Shown here: in pieces, positions 58,510 through 64,000 of the stretch
Numbering within the stretch: the first letter of the stretch is position 1
Layout: each line of letters opens with the position of its first letter
Origin: Diadema setosum
Taxonomy: Eukaryota; Echinodermata; Echinoidea; Diadematoida; Diadematidae
Length of the DNA: 64,000 nucleotides
NCBI GenBank assembly: GCA_033980235.1
Contig: CM067077.1
Location: 1,299,501 to 1,363,500, forward strand
Direction of reading: 5' to 3'
The notes under the pieces: model-generated
What the model saw: only the letters and a program-made list of their open reading frames with translations
What the model was told of the DNA's origin: nothing
Databases searched by the model: none
Program-made: the position numbers and the translations under genes

Positions 58510-59522
58510 CTGACTCAGGTACGTTAGAATCATACAATTCAGATTAGTTTCAATAAGTACATGTAAAAACAAAAGATCAGTTGTAAGCATCATTCATGAA
58601 GTATATGAAAACAATATATTGCTCCTGTTTTAAGCAACCACTATTTCCTCAACAATGGCCATGAGAAAAAGAAACACAATTTCTGAGCTGAAATGTTTAC
58701 CTCTTATGTAGTCAGTCTTTGCAAAGAAAGGCTAATACAAAGAACGAACATTACAATCTGGGTGCCTTTCTGGGGATGGGGGCGTGTTTGTTTTGTTTTA
58801 TCACAGAGATAACAATAAGATAAACAAAAGTTTACAGTTTGAAGTTTCATCGTTGGATTGGAGGTGAGGAAATTCATACCAGACCGTGCATATGCGCATG
58901 TGCAGACTTCAATACTTAAAACAATAGTGGCTGCAGGTGTTAGCAACTACATAAAATACATTTGCCGAGAAATTACCCTAAGTTGATTTTAAATAAAGAG
59001 GGAGGAAGAGGTGGTATGAATTCTTCAGCCTCCAAGTACTCATAAGATGTACGTCTATATTCAAACTGTAAATTCTCGACCAATATGATATTATTGATCT
59101 ATTTTACGTCGTAATTTTCGCTTCGAGAAATCATGTGAGATTTAAAGGAACATTAGACAATGCATGTAGTAAATACTAACCAGTATACTTCATGTCAACG
59201 CCATAACGGCAAATCGGTCTAAAATACTCTTTGCAAAACTGTCAGCTACAACTAGCGGTTTAATATAAAGTCTGTCAAATATCACATGTCAGGTCACGTA
59301 CATATGACATAAAGACAGTTCATGAGCTTGTGCTAGCCGGCAAAGATAATCCAGGACTGTTCCAATGTCTCATATGCAGTCGCTTTATATCCCTTTGCTA
59401 TATTCATTCTAGTTTTTGTTTCATGTTTGTAATACCTCTTTTACAGTGTGTATCCTATAGCTCTTCTTTATCTGCTCGAATAAATGATAACAATAGTAAT
59501 TAACCTAATAATAGTAGTAGTA

Positions 59523-59556
<34 letters not shown>

Positions 59557-60454
59557 ATACTTATGTATGGGTCCAAGATAAGTCATGCTAACAGCAAAAA
59601 AACTGTCCACTTTTTAATGTATAATGAGGCATTGTTTTTGCAGAGTCCCTCCATGACACTCCAAGTGTGTTTGCTGTTGTTGTACACGGTCAGACCCTGG
59701 GAGGTAAAGTAATTTTTAATTCTGCTCCAAGTCTGCAGTACAAGAAAATCAGATTTGTCAGTCGGTGTAACGTACTAAATACAGGCTGCACAAGCAGTGA
59801 TTTAAACGTTGACAAGTGTCATGGTCCTTCAATCAATAGATCATTAAATAAAAATACAGTGTAGAAAACATTGGCGGGGGGGGGGGGGTGCGCTGGGTGC
59901 GAACCCACCCCCCCCCCCCCACACCCCTTCGGCCCCTTAAAAAAACAAACAAACAAAACAGGGACAAAAACATTCGTGGGCAAAAACAATTCGCACCCCG
60001 GGCTCTGACAGCACTAATGAATACCTATTGTACAGCGTTTACTATCTATCGACCGTATTATACATCCGTAAGGTACGGATCACGTACATGTTTGCGTATA
60101 CGTTTACGCGTACGTGTGCTACACGGACGATAGGTCTATGTACAACACTTTACTTCTGACCAATCGAAATTGAGAATGTGAGCGGGGCAAGTATATCATT
60201 GTGCCCCCAATAATTTCCGAGACGAGAAGATTTTCTTACTTTTTTGACAGAAAAAAAATTCCACACAAAATTTGCCCCAAAACCTTGGATTGGCAAGGGT
60301 ATAATTTGCCCCACACACACTTTATTTAAATTCCCGAGACGAGAAGATTTTCTTTCTTTTTGATAGAAATATGTCCCAATATTTCACTTAAAGTGGGCAC
60401 CAGGTTTCTGAATTTTAATTCTAAAAATGCGAAGTCTTTCTCGTGTGTGAGGGG
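58510..60454. other. No gene seen; (TAA)n and G/C runs
   Basis: A (TAA)n/(TAG)n tract lies at 59512-59553. A G run and a C run face each other at 59875-59922 (potential hairpin). An unusual alternation of CGTAC/GTACG words spans 60065-60125. Upstream exons of the death-domain gene might be here but none could be supported. Confidence 0.3.
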
Positions 60455-60856
60455 GATACGTGTACATACTCTTCACTTTTAACTCTAATAACTTTAGAAA
60501 GGATAATGCTACTGCTTTAAAAGTTGACATTTATCATGGACAGAATGTGTTAAAAATCCCTTTATTGTGGTTAAACTGGTTGTTTTCATCCTGATAATTT
60601 GTCCCATTCCTTGCACAGGTAGCACGGCATGTTAAAGATTAAACGCTTGAATAGACCCTGTACCTGAGATAATCTTTTCTCAATTCACGCTGTTCCGGAG
60701 TGTGTGATTTTTTCCCAATTTTTAGATAGGTTAGGAGAGTCCACTTGATTTGAGTTGTACATCATTTTAAAGCTTGAAGTCTGCTCTTTCAGAATATGCT
60801 GTTAACTAAAAATCCATGCCTGGCGAATTTTTGTTTGTTTTGTGGTGCAGGGTCAC
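60455..60856 (-). mobile_element. Truncated MITE-A copy
   Basis: TACTCTTCACTTTTAACTCTAAT through GGTGCAGGGTCAC, followed by AAAT. One end is missing. Confidence 0.65.
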
Positions 60857-61734
60857 AAATGCAAAAGGTCCGCCGTGTAGAAAGGGGCTACCCCTCCCAC
60901 ACCCTCCACCTGTCAACTTCCATGTATCACTATGCCTACACATTGACTTGGGAGGGGGGGGGTGTATACCCTCTCCCACACCCTCCCTCGCTCGGTTGCT
61001 CCGCTTCCTCGTACATTATGGTCAACGGCGTAAATCCGGACTGAGGAGTTGGGGGGGGGGGATGGTCACCATCACCACGATTACAAGCCCACAACCGGAC
61101 CGGCGAGAAGGGGGGGGGGGGGGGGGGGAAGAAGCTTGTTCCCCCCCCCCCCCACACACACACACATCACACACACACTTTACAGGGATCGGATGTTCCA
61201 CATTTTGCATGAAATATGAAGTGGGAGGAAAGTGGCAGCAAAAATATAAAAAAAAAACACTTTATTATTGTTGCTCTTTTGGGGGTTGCTTGTCAGATGA
61301 CTTTCGGCGGAAAATCAGTCGTCCTTAAAAAAGTATGACGACATTTTTTGTTTTTGAAATATCTGTGAAAGGGAGCAGAGTGACCGAACGGGGGAGGGTG
61401 TCAAGGTATGGGGGGGGGGGGTATCTCTCTCCCACACGAGGAAGATTTTGCATTTTCAGACCTGAAATTCAGCGATCTGGTGCACACTTTTGGTGAAATT
61501 GTTGTTGTTGTTGTTGTTTTTTATTAGAAAATGAAATATTCAGTGTGTATTATTGAATGACTAAATCGTGGCATTTCAGCTCTTGCTCCGCCTGTGCGAC
61601 ATCACTGTGAAGGCGTACTAAATAGTGGGGCCTGTCACGGGCGTAGACAGGATTTGATCTTAGGGGGAGCGGTTATGTGAGGGGGCGAAACAAGCGGGGG
61701 GGGGGGAGAGGATATAGTAGGGGGTTCCCCCTCC
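60857..61734. other. No gene seen; long G and C runs
   Basis: G runs at about 60952-60962, 61053-61062, 61110-61128 and 61410-61420 and C runs at 61141-61153 generate long artefactual open frames (Gly/Pro-rich) on both strands. A (TTG)n tract lies at 61500-61518. Confidence 0.4.
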
Positions 61735-62910
61735 CACGGATAAATCTTGTTGAATTGAAAATTCTGACATTTTACAGTCCAAAAACTGCCGTTTGAAGCT
61801 ATATTCTTCGCTTTGGAAATTAAGGGGGAGGCAACTGTTGTCAATCACTGGCAGCAACATCAGGAGAATGGCATAGCGATTAAATGGGAGCGAGCGAGCT
61901 TCAAAATTTTGATATTTTACAGTCCCCAAAACTGCCGTTTTGGCTGTATTTTTTCGCCTTGTAAATTAAGGGGGGGGGGGCGCACCGAGCGCAACTGCTG
62001 GCAGATACTGGCAACAACATCAGGAGAATCGCATAGCCATTAAATGCGAGCGAGCGGAGCGAGCGAGCTTCAAAATTTTGACATTTTACACTCCCAAAAC
62101 TGCCGTTTCTGGCTGTATTTTCTCGCTTTAGAAATTAAGGGGGCGCACCGGTTGCAACTGCTGACAATTACTGGCAGCAGCATCGAGAGAATGGCCAAAA
62201 AATTAAATGCATGCGAGCGAAGCGAGCGAGCTTCAAAATTGTGACATTTTATAGTCTCCAAAACTGCCGTTTTTAGCTGTATTTTTTCGCCTTGGAAATT
62301 AAGGGGGGCGCACAGGGCGCAACTGCTGGCATTTACTGGCAACAACATCAGGAGAATGGCGTAACAATTAAATGCGAGCGAGCGAAGCGAGTGAGCTTGA
62401 AAATTTTGACATTTCACAGTCCCCAAAACTGTCCTTTGTGGCTGTTTTTTTTTTTTCGCTTTGGAAATTAAGGCGGCGCATCGGGCGAAAACTGCTGGCA
62501 ATTACTGGCAGCAACATCAGGATAATGGCATAATAATCTAATGCGAGCGAGCGAAGCGAGCGAGTTTGAAAATTTTGACATTTTACAATCCCTAAACTGC
62601 CGTTTGTGGCTGTATTTTTTCGCATTGGAAAATTAAGAAGGGGGGGGGGGCACACCGGGCGCAACTGCGGGCAATTACTGGCAGCATGCAACATCAAGAG
62701 AATGGCATAATGATTAAATGCGAGCGAGCGAAGCGAGTGAACTTTTGACATTTTACAGTCCAAAATCTGCCGTTTGCAGGTATATTTTTCGCTTTGGAAA
62801 TTAAGGGGGGGGGGGGGGCGCACCGGGGGCAACTGCTGTCAGTCACTGGCAGCAACATCAGGAGAATGGCATAGCGATTAAATGCGAGCGAGCGGAGCGA
62901 GCGAGCTTTG
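61735..62910. repeat. Tandem array, ~7 copies of a ~165-bp unit
   Basis: Each unit runs AAAATTTTGACATTTTACAG, AAAACTGCCGTTT, GCTGTATTTTTTCGC, GGAAATTAAGGGGG, GCAACTGCTGGC, GCAACATCAGGAGAATGGC, then TTAAATGCGAGCGAGCGAAG and CGAGCGAGC. Boundaries (AATTAAGGGG) fall at about 61820, 61967, 62135, 62299, 62467, 62632 and 62800. The G run after ATTAAG varies from 3 to 14. Open frames across it are repeat translations with no domain. An isolated GCGAGCGAGCGAAGCGAGCG also occurs at 63574. Confidence 0.85.
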
Positions 62911-64000
62911 TAAGTTTGTAGCTATATATTTTGCTCTTGTTTGTCCCACTTTTATGGGGAAACCATCCCCCCCCCCCATCGACGTTTCTGCATATGAGAG
63001 TGCTTTTGTTAAGTGAAAGATCTGCTGCACACTCTTTCATAAATTAGGGAAATATACGTCAATCTCAAAAGTGTACAAAGTCTATCGAAAGGGATCCAGT
63101 AGCGGAGCTTATGCATGTTTATGATTGTATTCAACGATTTGGTGCATAGTTCTGGCGGTATTTGGACAATTTTCCATTAAGAACGTTCGAGATTTGTCCT
63201 CATCTCGGGAATTGCTCGGGGGATAAATGATTTGTCTGCCTAAACACTTCCGTAAGGGCGGGGCATTGCCCCTTTGACCCCCCCCCCCCTCCCGAGATAG
63301 ATTTGAAGCCCCTGATCTTCCCTGGGTATACCCATAGATGTATCCTGACTGAGTCATCAGTCACTGTTGTTTCTCAGCAATGATTCAGGAAATGGATTGG
63401 GTTCAATTATGGCGATATAGTCTTTGTTACTGTTTGTTTGTTTGTTTTCGTACATATTTTGTAGATGGTCCCCAGTTACTCGCGTCATAGCATGTTTACA
63501 TGTAGGTCTATACTATTTGACGTTGTCAACGTCTGAACCACCTTTAACAATGTATGTCGATGTTACTTTCTTCGCGAGCGAGCGAAGCGAGCGAGCGCGT
63601 GAGAAAATTATGTACACATTTTCGTACAAGATAGAATACTCAGCAGACTGTTCAGCCCTGTGAACTATCTGTAGGCCGGCGTACAAACGTCATGCAATAT
63701 GCCAAAATTGATAAAATCACATTTCTGCTTCCTCCATTTTTTTTCTTCAAAAGTCAGGGGGTGGGGGGTGATTGTATAGGCCATCCCCCCTCCTCCATTT
63801 CGGGGGGGGGGGGGTGGATATATCCCCCCATCCCCCCCACCGGGATTCACGCCCATGATAATGATATATTCCGCCTTAAAGTTTTTGCCTCCCCCCCCCC
63901 CCCCCCACATGAAAATAGTTTAACGCTGATGGAATGGATTAAGCAGAAAAGTCATGTGGTAAAAAGGTGTTAAAATGAAAGGTTCATCATTGATTATTGT
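62911..64000. other. No gene seen; C/G runs
   Basis: C runs at 62970-62978, 63280-63288 and 63892-63906 and a G run at 63801-63812. The region around 63740-63910 has facing C and G stretches that may form an inverted repeat. No exon recognised. Confidence 0.35.

Noticed and set aside
60816..61328. 170-aa open frame, the longest single open frame in the window
   Set aside because: It runs from the end of a MITE-A copy through G and C homopolymers, is Gly/Pro/His low complexity, and is mirrored on the minus strand.
62070..62832. 143- and 154-aa minus-strand open frames
   Set aside because: Both are translations of the 165-bp tandem array, with repeats of the same phrase and no domain.

Overview
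The window looks like nuclear DNA of an animal. It has AT-rich, intron-containing genes with GT-AG junctions, a CYP2-type cytochrome P450 locus, a death-domain protein, degraded non-LTR retrotransposons and a dense crowd of short inverted-repeat DNA transposons. Gene content and repeat style suggest a marine invertebrate, possibly an echinoderm, but nothing here fixes the species. Less than 4% of the window can be read as coding sequence.

Layout. 1-2.0 kb: no gene seen. 2.0-6.6 kb (minus): six exons joining in phase into a complete 183-residue protein of unknown family. 8.1-16.6 kb (plus): four exons of a CYP2-like P450 lacking the first exon and carrying several frame breaks, so probably a pseudogene; its introns hold nested inverted-repeat elements. 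16.7-26.1 kb: repeats only (two adjacent GC-rich foldback elements, nested MITE-like elements, LINE remnants). 26.1-40.0 kb: one MITE-like element split by a LINE tail and by a 12.3-kb array of six ~2.03-kb units. The array has a hairpin at each end and each unit carries a tRNA-like module. 43.6-58.5 kb (minus): 3' exons of a death-domain protein with a Cys/His motif upstream and, probably, a Lys/Ser/Thr-rich tail; the long introns hold more nested elements and LINE pieces. 58.5-64 kb: no gene seen; MITE fragments, G/C runs and a ~165-bp tandem array.

The strongest novel candidates are three. (1) The 12.3-kb array, whose precise integration between T and T, lack of target duplication and terminal hairpins resemble non-autonomous Helentron-type elements. 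(2) A 3'-UTR stem-loop in three LINE copies, with a conserved loop and different but perfectly paired stems. (3) The unidentified 183-aa gene. All splice models were read by eye and have not been tested against transcripts or databases.
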